A stretch of DNA of 64,000 nucleotides from Centrapalus pauciflorus (taxonomy: Eukaryota; Streptophyta; Magnoliopsida; Asterales; Asteraceae), in contig JAANYP010005961.1 of NCBI GenBank assembly GCA_020465985.1, forward strand, positions 62,001 through 126,000, in the 5' to 3' direction. Positions 22,592 to 34,000 of the stretch are shown piece after piece. The translations under genes and the position numbers were made by a program. The notes beneath the pieces were generated by a model. The model was not told the origin of the DNA and did no database searches. It saw only the letters and a list, made by a program, of their open reading frames with translations. Every line of letters begins with the position of its first letter. Within the stretch, counting starts at the first letter, position 1.

Positions 22592-24597
22592 ATTCTGTCC
22601 TCAGAATCTAGCTCAACATCAACAACCGCAAATACCTCGCGCATCTCTAAGCCTGACTCCCGACTTGTCACCATCTCAAACAATTAATCACCTTACTTCT
22701 CTTGCACATCCCAACCGCACAAACACGATTCGCAATATACCAACAAAATCCTCTGAACCCTCCTACAATATTAAAATCATAGCCCTACACAACCCTCCTA
22801 CTCCTCGACCCATATAATTAATACCACTAACATACCAACACAGACAACGACTTTACATTTCATGAGAAATCCTCTATGAATCGCCCTTAATACTCAGCTA
22901 AGCCCAAGAAACTTCAAACCTCAGATACAAGCAATCACTTTACCTCTTTTTACATTAACACGCTCTCCCAACCTCCCAACAAAGCCTCATATTGCACCAC
23001 GAAAATCCTCTGAACCTCCTATCAACGCTAAAATCGAACCCCATTCACTGATCCTTCTACCCTAGGAGGCGCTCCCCTACTCCTTAACTCATTCAATCAA
23101 CACAAACTAACACGTCAACATCGTCACGGATCCCACAATGCGCGAGAAAATCTCTATGAATTATCTCTAACTTCTCAACTAAACCCAAGAAACACTAAAC
23201 TTAAACACGGACATAACCAACTCCAATTCCCAATAACCGCAATTCTCACCGGATCCACTATCATCCCTTTCTTACTCGTCACCGCTCGCTCTAAAACTGC
23301 TCTTCTCTTGGCGAAAACTCATATCTCAAGAACTTACCATATAACTTTATTCGCTATAACAACTCAAAATTCACCCTCAAATGCTGGTTATACTCCGCAC
23401 TGCTCTTAGAATAGCTCGAATGGCCTCAGATTGTACCATCACAAGACGATCAACATCAACCTATACCCCTACTCATCAACCCTCAACCAGGGATAACGGT
23501 TCCTCGCCATTACTCTATTAATCTCCCTGTAGCCTCCACATTTCTACATCAAAACTACTAATCCTCATAGGCATCAGATTTACTGAAACTTAACGACCAC
23601 GGATCTCTAATGCACCATCACTCTAAACTCTATTCGCTAATGCAGCTCTACTATCTACTTACTTGACAACCACAAAGCAGATAACTCAGACGAAAGCACA
23701 AAGATAACCATAGAAGGATGCCAACACTTATGGCCGATCAGATTTCAAATTAACACAGCAGATATTCCGATCCACTAACATAGCAGATTAAAGACATCTC
23801 CATCTAATTACTAAACGCAATATCGCATATGAGGTTAAACACACACAAAATTTAATCCACTATCAACATGGTAGTCCGCTATCAGAAGGATCAATCCACT
23901 AGCACATCATAAACACATTCACAATGATTACCCATATAGCTCACATACTCAACATGATTGACCCACTAACATGACACAGTTTCCAACTTTGAAATCCCAA
24001 TAACTCAGCTTACCACATTATATTTCACTTTCACACATATACCCAGAGATCACGGTCCCATACATAACAACCCCACCCCCTTAGCACTGAATCCCATGAT
24101 CACAAACATAACGAAGCAGTCACACGCCACAAAACGCCTACACTTATCACAGACATAGGTCAACAGCCAACCCCAAACTGACACACATTCAAGCAAGTTC
24201 AAATAGGCATACCCAAAATCACATCAACAGTATCCCGAGCGACCTCTACAGTCACTTGAAAGACCCAACCCCATACTCTAATGTCATAACGACCGGGTGA
24301 CGATGGCTCTGTTCTGGCTCCACTAGAACTCACACCCTACACCGCTGGTCTCGGCTCTGAACAGTCTCACACCCTGTGCCTCGGCCTCTCACAACGAAAA
24401 CACAACGGCTCAAGAACAATACACATGACGGCAGCATACCCTCGCTAGCCGCACAGATAGCATCTACACACACACGACCTACTGTGGCGACGGTGACATC
24501 TTCAATTTGAAGGCACATAGCCTAATAAGAATAAACGTATCAGGTGCAACATCATACGCCTCCCTATCCCCCTCAGTTATAGCCTGAAACAAAAACT
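22592..24597 (-). pseudogene. Degenerate pol-derived internal region, no intact frame
   Basis: No open frame of useful length. Near 24250-24195 the minus strand reads TVDVILGMPI followed by a stop, which resembles the end of a Gypsy protease (DVILGMDWL). No reverse transcriptase (FxDD) or integrase motif was found. I infer a remnant of a gag-pol element that has lost most of pol. Confidence 0.5.
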
Positions 24598-25917
24598 CTA
24601 CCTCTGACCCTCGATATTCAATTTCCTCCATAAGGTGATAATGACAACTCTGACGCCCTGGCCCCACTCGTACTCGCCCCCGGAAACCCCATCCCTGAAC
24701 CCGGACAATCCCACAATATATGCCCCGTCTTCCCACTTCGGAAGCACAATGACTCCTGCGACGAGCATGTACAACAGTGCGACCCAACTGGCTACAACGA
24801 AACATCTGAGGTTCTCCGGGGCACACGGCCCTGCATGGCGGTGATGACACCGCTGACAATCTCTATCCCCCGATGCTGAGCTCCCGACCCTACTGCCCGA
24901 ATCCCTAGATTCTCCATCTACACTCCCCTGGCTTTGACCCTGTCTCTGGCTCTGCCCCTGCTGTCTCTGACCCTGATCCTGACCTCGAATCTGAACCTGA
25001 CTCTGACTCTGGCCAACCTCGGCTCTCCTCTCATCTTGACTCTGATCTCGTCGGACCCCCGAACTCTGATCCCGCTGCTCTAAATATCCACCCTGGCGGC
25101 TCTCTCGGTATCCCCTCGATGACCCTGCACCCTGTCCCTGCCCCGACGACTCTACACGCTGTCTCTGGGAAGCCGACTGCTCCCTCTGCCTCTCCACCTC
25201 CCTCTCTCTACACCTCGCATACTCCATAGCTGATGCAAAGGTGGGATCACGCAACATCCCCACAAACTCCCTGATATCAGCTCTCAAACCCTCTATAAAC
25301 ATGCTAACCTTTCACTCCTCTGTAGCCACCTGATGTAGCGCAAACTGGGCTCTATCATTAAAGACATCAATATACTCCTGAACCGATATCGACTCCTGCT
25401 GCAAATGAATGAACTCACACTCCAACTCTCGCCTCGTATCCTGAGGGCAATACTGCAACTCAAACTCAACACGAAACTCCTCCCAAGTCATCAAATATGT
25501 CTCGTCTACCCCCCGGGCACTCACAACTGAACTCCACCATCGCAACGCTCCGCCCTTAAGCAAATAAAAAGCACAGCTCACTCTGTCAGCTCGATCCACA
25601 TGTGCTATACGAAAAGCAGTCTCAATCTCTCGCAACTAATCTAGCGCCTTCGAGGCACCAACTCTACCGAAAAACTCTGAAGGACGGCCCGCCATAAAGT
25701 CCTTAAAGGACCCTCGCGATTACTGGCTAGAAGAAGCACCAGCCCTAGAACTCTGACCTCCCTCAGGCGGACGCACCGCTCATCGACCACTATCCGCTCC
25801 CTGCACCGGAAAACGCTCATCCAATATCTAACTCAGCACAGAATATAACTTAGACCTACGCACATATTCATCACCCCTAGAATCATCACCCTGAGGCCTG
25901 CTGCCCTCACGATCCAT
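24598..25917 (-). pseudogene. Gag remnant with five in-frame stops
   Basis: From an ATG at 25917 (MDREGSRPQGDD) one frame runs without shift through a retrotransposon gag domain (GGALRWWSSVV, TWEEFRVEFELQY, QESISVQEYIDVF), a Gln/Arg/Ser-rich tail and a knuckle-like CQRCHHRHAGPC. It is interrupted by stops at 25828-25830 (TAG), 25780-25782 (TGA), 25720-25722 (TAA), 25636-25638 (TAG) and 25312-25314 (TGA). All are single-codon changes in a preserved frame. After the knuckle the frame drifts to unrelated sequence. This decay is far older than the LTR divergence indicates for the insertion itself. Confidence 0.85.
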
Positions 25918-26078
25918 AAATAATCTGCACAATAAAGACAACGACACATATTAACTCTACACAACTCTATACCCTACTCGTTAATCACCTAATACTCTAC
26001 TTCGGATTACAATCCAAGGATCTAGACTCCATGGTTTAAGCTTAAGCATCCACTAGATACTTAATCTCTTAAACCTAG

Positions 26079-26090
26079 GCTCTGATACCA
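26079..26090 (-). promoter_or_regulatory. Primer-binding site, initiator tRNA-Met type
   Basis: TGGTATCAGAGC on the minus strand, four bases inside the 5' LTR end (26095). This is the classic plant iMet primer site. Confidence 0.92.
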
Positions 26091-26094
26091 AGCT

Positions 26095-28037
26095 TGTAAC
26101 ACCCTCAAACTAATCCACAATGCCACATAAATACCACATCAGCAACGATATAATATAATAATCTCTACGTTATTCCCAATACACACATGCAGCAACCCGA
26201 TATTTTTAAAACTTTAATTACATAATTAAGTCACGGAAGTCTCTGATCAAACTACATAATATCCGAATTACAAATAAACATTCCCCAAGAATATTATTAC
26301 CTCTAACACATGTAACTAACTCCTCGAACGATGTCACAGTAACCCTATTTGGGTACAGCAGGCCTACTAGATCTCTGATCACCTGAGACACACCCACAAC
26401 AACACACACATTGGGTCAGCTAACGCTGGTGAGAATGCAAGGGTTAGTGTACGATTATAAAACTCAATAAATAAATATCTCGATAATAAAACGTTCAGCG
26501 TTCTCTACTGAACAAGTATATGAGATCCCACAAGATAGCTCAATAGGTACTCAACTCGTGTGGATAAATCCACGTACCCAAATCCCTAGACCGCACAAAG
26601 CAGTCGTCAGGAACTCAAAAGGGAATTGGGAGCGACCCAACCCCTGCCCAGCCGTACGGTTTAGTATCTCAACAGCTCAAGTGTCCCAAATCTCATATTA
26701 AAACACAGTTCTCAATAAAGCACAATAATACATGCATGATAATATCTCAATAAAAACTCGTAAGAAAACTCATGATATCTCGTAAAAAGCTCAGTAAAAG
26801 ATCATGCAAGTATTAATAAATAATCGTACAAGTATCTCAAAAAAACATGCAAACTCACCTGCCCTGAAGTCTCACTACTTAGTCTCGGTTCCCTGCCCGT
26901 CCCCAACCCTATCAACTCGAGACCCTGGAATCACAACACAATTCTCAATATCACAATCACAACCCAAGAACTCTATATACACGACTCCCCGACAACGTAA
27001 CAACTCTGTACACAATACTCAGATATCTCGCACAAACCCAGATACCCAACCACTAAACCCACGTAACCCGAACACCCAAACACAAGATCCCAATATCACT
27101 AACTCATCCCTAAATAAACGCTTAAAATATATTTATTTTTCTGAATTCTCACGCGGTCGTGTAAGATTTCTTACGCGGTGGCGTAGCAGTCTCCTTACGC
27201 GGTGGTGTAGGATTTTTACAAGATGGTGTGACTGCAACCCACGCGGCCGCGTAACAAAACCCACGCGGGCGCGTAGCAAAAACCCACGCGGCCGCGTAAC
27301 AAAACCCACGCGGGCGCGTAGCTCCATCTTTACACCACCCTGTAGCTTTTTACACGGGCTTGTAAACAAATACCTACGCTGCCGCGTAGCAAACCCTACG
27401 CGGCCGCGTAAACTGTCTGACAGCCATATATGCTCTGTTTTTGACAGCTTCGATTTCATACCTCAAATCCCGATTTTGGTCCGTTTTCAGCTCTCGAATT
27501 TGACCAAAAACTCAATAAAACACATATATAAACTTACTTTAATCATCTCTTACAATTAACAACTCAAGATTCAAGATTTGGAGCTCAAAACTTACCTCAA
27601 TCTCAACAAGGAAGATGATGAAGGAGTTGATTGCTTGAATCACAAATTTGAAGGCTCAATTCTTGCTTACAGATGCTGGAAATCAAATACACACACAACA
27701 CACACGTAAATCTCTGGATTTGAAACTGAAATAATTAAGCAACCAAGCATCTAGGTGAAGCTTATATACGTTTTCTCTTTAAACTCGGTCCGATACCCAA
27801 TATCCGAACCCGCTATCCCAAAATACAAACTTTATATCACCGGGTCTTAATTTAATTAATAATTCTCAAAATTATAATCTCTTATTAAAACTTAACTCTG
27901 TCGCCCGGTTAACCCCAAAAATCTTATCACGTGACACTTCCACGTATATCTCAATAATTGGCCCAACTCAATTATAATACTATAATCAACCCAATCGTAT
28001 AATTCCACGTCCCCGTCCCAAAAGTGGGATGTTACAT
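26095..28037 (-). repeat. 5' LTR of the young element
   Basis: Nearly identical to 20630-22571 at an offset of 5,465 bp. It has one extra A in a homopolymer near 28020 and C instead of T at 27804. It carries the same TATA box (27761-27768) and the palindromic array (27150-27417). Confidence 0.95.
27150..27417. repeat. GC-rich palindromic array in 5' LTR
   Basis: Same units as at 21685-21952 with no difference seen. Confidence 0.9.
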
Positions 28038-28042
28038 GATAC

Positions 28043-29404
28043 CGTTTTATATAAAGAACTAACACATTTTTTTTTTGTGTATTATCTCATAACAAAATCT
28101 GGATACCCGTTTAGGAGAACCATGTTATCGAATAAATATTTATCAATGTTAAACAAATATTTTTCGGTCCAAAGGATAGACAAAATATTTAGAGGCCCGT
28201 TTAGTCTACCATGTGAAAATTTTCCGTCCATGAGTTAAACAAATGTTTTTTGTGTTCTTTGTTCTTTGTGCTGTTTGAAACTTTGATAGTAAATACATAG
28301 AGTTGTGAAAGTTTTTTTTTTATTTTAGATCAAGTTCATTATTGTTTATAGAAATTTGACAGTCCTACTAACTCATACATGAATTGGACTTCAACCAATG
28401 GATGATTTAGATTCCAATCTACATTCTTAACCAATATTAAACTATCTTTTATCTTTTACCATAAAGTATATTAACAACTAAAATTTAATTCTAATTTTTT
28501 TTTTAAAATACATCTCATGAACCAAACTTCCAAGTGAGATCTTCGAAGTTCATGGCTGTGAGAAAGTGAGAAACTTGTAGAAGTGATGATTAGTAGTTGG
28601 GCTTGTATATGATTTTTAGATTAGTAGTGGCTTTGGTGGTATTTGAGATACTGGTGATTAACCCTTATTTATTTTTTAGATTGTAGATGTTTATTTTTAA
28701 TTTTCTTTTTAAACTTGTGTTTCACCGTCCACCTGTTACAATTGTTGATTATAGTATAAAATTAACCAAGGATTGATTTTTTTTAAAGATAAATTTAGGC
28801 CTTAAGTGGCGTTAGTTCATGAAATGAAACTCGAAGTAACTGAAAATCAAAATTTAGTTATAATATGTTCGGTGGTGATAGATAAATGATAATTTTTAGT
28901 TATATTTAAAGATGTAGGTTAGCATCTAATTCATGTATGGGTTGGACACTAATTCATGGAGTTAGTAAAGAATGTTAAATTTCTATAAACAAAAAAATAA
29001 AAACAGATAACTACTTAATTCTTTTTCATTACAAGCTAATTAAATTACAATTAATTTGAATTTCATTTTGTGAACCAAACTTACCTTAGGATGTTGAGTG
29101 TAAATCTGATAAGTATTAAGGTATGTTTGGTTCGTGAAATTAAGTTTGAATAAATTAATGTTACTTCTTGTGTTTAGTGAGATTTTATTCGCACGACGCG
29201 ACACATTTATGAACATATATTTTAAGATAATAAATTAACAAAATTAAAACTTAAAAACTAATGTATAAACCTACATATGAAACAGAAAATTTGTTTTGTA
29301 TGCATTAAAAGTATAATAACTAGTTTTAATATATTAACATTAGTCTAAGTTATTAACGTCTATGACCACAAATTAATATTTAATTTATTTTGGGAACGCA
29401 CTTT

Positions 29405-29408
<4 letters not shown>
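28043..29408. other. AT-rich DNA with a diverged inverted repeat (about 28340-29000)
   Basis: ttgtttatagaaatttgac ... tactaactcatacatg near 28340 recurs inverted near 28920-28990 (catgtatgggttgg ... aaatttctataaacaa). Phrases such as gaaccaaactt and gtttggttcgtgaa near 28525 and 29125 also suggest decayed MITE ends. No gene recognised. Confidence 0.4.
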
Positions 29409-29486
<78 letters not shown>

Positions 29487-29491
29487 ATATA
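29409..29491. repeat. (TA)n microsatellite
   Basis: About 80 bp of TA with one C, abutting family B at 29492. Confidence 0.97.
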
Positions 29492-29873
29492 GATTTAGGT
29501 TCAAGTGAGTACCACCTCTAATGTAGCGCACCAGAAGGTACCACCCTTAAAAGTAATTTTTTTGAAATTTTTTTTCATGAACATGTTCTAATTAACATTA
29601 CACAGATCATATGTGAATTTCATGCAAATCCGAACACTCTAAGTGCATGAAAACACACATCACATAAATGCATGTTCACATGTCTTCAAAATTATGTAAG
29701 TGTGTGTTCACATCATTTTTTAGGAGCTAGGAGATGTGAATGTATGTGAAATTTACATACGATCTTCATAATGTTAATTAAAACATGTTTATGAAAAAAA
29801 AAAATTTAAAAAGTTTTTTTAAAGGTGGTACCTTCTGGTGCGCTGCATTTGGGTGGTACTCTCTCGAACCATG

Positions 29874-29875
<2 letters not shown>
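29492..29875 (+). mobile_element. Family B short element, left arm of a palindrome
   Basis: Opens gatttaggttcaagtgag, taccacctc and ends ggtggtactctctcgaacc. Its own ends are inverted repeats (gcgcaccagaaggtaccacc / ggtggtaccttctggtgcgc). The interior contains ctaattaacattacac and cacatctcctagctcctaaa (reverse strand). The copy at 29962-30347 is its near-perfect inverse. Confidence 0.88.

Positions 29876-29961
<86 letters not shown>
29876..29961. repeat. (TA)n at the centre of a palindrome
   Basis: About 86 bp of TA between two inverted family B copies. Identical polypeptides appear in frames on both strands, as expected of a palindrome. Confidence 0.97.
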
Positions 29962-29966
<5 letters not shown>

Positions 29967-30345
29967 ATGGTTCGAGAGAGTACCACCCAAATGCAGCGCA
30001 CCAGAAGGTACCACCTTTAAAAAAACTTTTTAAATTTTTTTTTTTCATAAACATGTTTTAATTAACATTATGAAGATCGTATGTAAATTTCACATACATT
30101 CACATCTCCTAGCTCCTAAAAAATGATGTGAACACACACTTACATAATTTTGAAGACATGTGAACATGCATTTATGTAATGTGTGTTTTCATGCACTTAG
30201 AGTGTTCGGATTTGCATGAAATTCACATATGATCTGTGTAATGTTAATTAGAACATGTTCATGAAAAAAAATTTCAAAAAAATTACTTTTAAGGGTGGTA
30301 CCTTCTGGTGCGCTACATTAGAGGTGGTACTCACTTGAACCTAAA

Positions 30346-30347
<2 letters not shown>
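29962..30347 (-). mobile_element. Family B short element, right arm of a palindrome
   Basis: Begins gaatatggttcgagagagta and ends ggtactcacttgaacctaaatct. By eye it differs from the inverse of 29492-29875 at only a few positions (for example ttatgtaatg against ttatgtgatg). Confidence 0.88.

Positions 30348-30396
<49 letters not shown>
30348..30396. repeat. (TA)n microsatellite
   Basis: About 49 bp of TA closing the B-(TA)n-B structure. Confidence 0.97.
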
Positions 30397-30399
<3 letters not shown>

Positions 30400-30803
30400 C
30401 GTATTTATAAATTATAATTATGTAAAAAATAAACATTGTCTTTTACCTTTTACGGTTTAATATTTCCTTGTTATATTTTACTAATGAAACTCTTAAATTA
30501 TTTATTTTTATGTTTTTAAAAATTACCTATAATAGATAAATCGGGCAACAAAAAAAAATAAAAAGTTAGGTTATTATAAATATATTTTTAAAAATATAAA
30601 AAATAAATGACATGAGGAGTTTGTTAACAAAAAATAACAAGGAAAAGACTTTATTATTAAAAGAAAATGTATTGATTTTTTTTAAATAATAAATGTATTT
30701 ATTATATAAAAAAATTGTATGTTTTTGCCTACCTTATTTTAATTTAAAAGTGGTAAACAAAAAAGATTGCGCTGAATAAAGAGGGGAAAAGGGAAAGGCA
30801 GCA
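30397..30803 (+). promoter_or_regulatory. AT-rich upstream region of the DDT-PHD gene
   Basis: No gene seen. It precedes the first plausible leader sequence of the DDT-PHD gene, so promoter elements are expected here, but I recognise no specific box. Confidence 0.35.
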
Positions 30804-30965
30804 ATGGCGTTTGTTGACCCCCTTCTGAATCGTGTACGACACTCGACTCGTAGACTACTCGGCTCGCTCGCGATCTTCCCCAAAAACTCTCTCAAGTCTC
30901 AACCACTTTCCCCCCTTCCAATTTCTAGAGCTTTGATTTTTATTTATGCATTTCTGGAGAGATAA
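30804..30965 (+). CDS. Possible upstream ORF (53 aa)
   Basis: ATG at 30804 opens MAFVDPLLNRVRHSTRRLL and closes with TAA at 30965, 97 bp before the main start at 31062. It sits in GC-richer DNA that looks transcribed (gaatcgtgtacgacactcg, ctctctcaagtctcaacc). If the leader starts upstream of 30804 this would be a regulatory upstream ORF. Whether it is transcribed cannot be seen, and it resembles no known peptide. Confidence 0.3.
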   Translation: MAFVDPLLNRVRHSTRRLLGSLAIFPKNSLKSQPLSPLPISRALIFIYAFLER

Positions 30966-31061
30966 AGTTGTTGATACAATTCCATAAATTCAAGGAAGAA
31001 AGAGGGAATTGTGCTCCGGTGGAGGGTCTTATCTACTGATGAGGATTACCTCCTTGATGAA

Positions 31062-34000
31062 ATGGAGTTTGTGGGGAGAACAGTGACAAAAGCTTTCAAA
31101 GGATTTGGGGTTTTTACCGGAGTAGTGAAATCATACGATTCTTCATCGGGCTTCTTTGAGATTGCCTACGAAGATGGCGATTCTGAAGAGATTGATATCT
31201 CCGAGTTGGCTGCTCTTTTGGAAGTAGATGGCATTTGTACAGATCACTCTCCATCTTTGTCCGCGAAGAAGCCATCTAGGGTTGGGAGAAGACCTAAAAA
31301 GAGGCGTAGGGTTCTTGGCTCATTAAATTCAGGTAATGAAAATGATTTTTCTTCTTCTGTTGGTGATGCATTGACAACTAATGATAGTAATTTGGATTCT
31401 GTTGTAGAAGGGGATTTAAAGGGTGAAGTTATTATTGTTGATAATTTGAGTAAAAATCTGGTTCATAGTAGTAACAATAACAATAATGTTAGTAGTGGTT
31501 TAGATTTAAACGGTGGGTTGCATGAATTGACTAATAATAGTGGGAAGGGCAATAATGATGATGGGATTGATTTGAATTTGGATTTGGATTTGAATGAAAA
31601 AAATGATTGGGAATTGAAAGGGAAGGATTTAGAGGATTCTGTCACGAAAGAGCGGTGTTTCGACTTGAACATGGACGTAGATGACAATGAAAACAAGAAT
31701 CAAGATGTTGATCTTGGTGGATATTTGAATGGAGAGCCTTCCAGTGGCAAATTCAAGGAAAATCAGATAAAAGATACTACATTGAATGCTTCTAATTTGG
31801 AAGTTTCTGGTGATGTTGGAGCGGAAAGTCCTGGAGATTTGGGGGATCAGAACTCTTCGGAGAATCAAACAAATAACATTGCCGACGATGGTGTTTTGTC
31901 AGTTATCGATTCTCATGGCAACTCAGGGCAAACATACCCAGGAAGAAGAAGAGGCAGAAAGAGAAGAAAGCTTTTGGACACTCCCAACACTGTGACAGAA
32001 AGTGTGTTAAGAAGGAGTGCTCGGAGGCGAGCTAAGTTTTCTGCTGAAGATCAAGAACCGAATGCCCTAAAATACGAGAGTGTTGATGGTGTGTTGCCAT
32101 CTCCAGTTATAAGTGCAGTTTCGGAGGACCAGCCTACAATATCAGAATGTGAAGAATCTGAAGAACCAAGTATTCTTCCTCTGAAGCTCGAGTTACCACC
32201 TTCGACTGGAAACATGAATCTAGATGGCCTTCCAGTACTTGATCTTTTCTCTGTTTATGCTTTTCTGAGGTCATTTAGTACATTATTATTTTTAAGCCCA
32301 TTCGAGTTAGGGGATTTTGTGGCATCCATTAGAAGCACATCTCCTAGTTTATTGATTGATTCTATTCATGTTTCTCTTTTACGAACTTTGAGGAAACATT
32401 TAGAGTTCCAATCAAGTGAGAATTCAGCATCAGCTACTAATTGCCTAAGGTATGCATCTTTTTCTTTAGGGTTAATTTTACCAAAATGTAACGTATCAAT
32501 CAAATTTTAGTTTGGTGACTGGACATTCAAAACTATGTTTAAGGGTGTACGTTATAAGTTTATTACCAAAAAAAGAAATCATTTTACTAAACATGTTAAT
32601 TCGTATTTTAGGTATGAGGATACCTTATTTGATTATAAACTTATAACATAGACCTATGAACATTGAATTTAAAATATGAATATTTTTTAAAGTATCGTAT
32701 GAGCCCTAAAACAAAATTTGACTGAAAGTATGTTCCATTTTGATGCATATAACCCTTTTCGTGAATCGTTATTCATAACTGTTTGTGTTTTGTGTTGTTT
32801 ATATTATATTATATATAAAATGTAGGGATCTTAACTGGGATCTGCTTGACGCAATCACATGGCCGATCTTCATGGTTGAATACCTACTTACAAAACCTGA
32901 TTTTGATCTCACTCACTTGAAGTTGTTTAAGACTGATTACTACAAACAGCCGGATTTTGTGAAGATTGAAATGTTGCAGTATCTTTGTGATGATGTTATA
33001 GAAGTTGAAACTATAAGTTCCGAGCTTACCAGAAGGACACTGGTAGGCGAATATACTAACATAGTGGACGCCGATCAGCATACAAAGTTGGTGGTTTCTA
33101 AGAAACGGAGGTCAACGACGGCTATCTCTGGTAGTTCATGTATGAGTGAGGAGGTTGTTGAGGAAACTGCGGATCGGAACAGCGATGAATGCTGTCTTTG
33201 TAAAATGGATGGCAACTTAATATGTTGTGATGGTTGCCCTGCAGCATTTCATTCTAAGTGTGTGGGTATTGCGAATAATCTCTTGCCAGAGGGTGATTGG
33301 TTTTGCCCTGAGTGTGTAGTTGACAAGAAAAATCCGGGTATTAATGTTGCCAAGGCGATTCGAGGAGCAGACCTATTGGGAGTTGATCCACATGGACGAT
33401 TATATTATAGTAGTTGTGGTTACCTATTGGTGTAAGTTTTTTGTCTTCATTTTTTTTGAAAGTGAACCAATTTGTTTTTCTAAATTTGATTGTTTTCTAT
33501 ATTTGAATTGTTGATGCTAATTGAATAATGTTGACCAAAATTTTATGCAGGCATAGGCTTTTAAAACCGTGAACATAAACACATATCTTCTCATATGAAA
33601 TACTAATAGGCCATGAGAAAAGAACCATACTCATCATATAGCTTACAAGCAGTAGGCCGAGGGCTTGTTTAGGTCTTTAAAATGATTAACTGGATACCCT
33701 TTCTATCCGTCTCTAATTCCTGTACATGTCTTTTGATTACGTGGTGAATTTGCAGGTCAGATCTTTCAGAGGCTGAAACCTCGTTTCATTATTATCACAT
33801 GAATGACTTGACTGCTCTTATCAATGCCCTCAATTTATTGAATGGTCCTTATAGAGCTATATCAAATGCCATCACCAAGAAGTCACGTTTATACAAGAAA
33901 CTTTGTGGAGCATCCGTGCCATGTGAAGAAACTTGTGCCAAAGTGGAATCCTTCACTGAAGAAAAACTACCACTGGCTCCCTCTGCAGGATCTTCTGAGA

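Larger units (their letters stand above)
20630..28037 (-). mobile_element. Complete young non-autonomous LTR retrotransposon (7.4 kb)
   Basis: Two LTRs of 1,942 and 1,943 bp (20630-22571 and 26095-28037) flank a 3.5-kb internal region, with TGATA on both outer sides (20625-20629, 28038-28042). The iMet-type primer-binding site lies inside the right LTR and a purine tract inside the left, so the element reads on the minus strand and the right LTR is the 5' one. By eye the LTRs differ by one substitution (22339 T, 27804 C) and one A in a homopolymer, so insertion was very recent. The internal region has only a gag remnant with many stops and no reverse transcriptase or integrase. Its enzymes must have come from another element. 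Confidence 0.95.

Noticed and set aside
29785..30054. Identical ~80-aa ORFs on both strands
   Set aside because: Product of the B-(TA)n-B palindrome; the IYIYIY runs are the TA microsatellite.
31011..31061. Upstream start of the DDT-PHD protein (LRWRVLSTDEDYLL)
   Set aside because: The frame opens with GTG, not ATG. The first in-frame ATG is at 31062, which begins the conserved Tudor-like domain.
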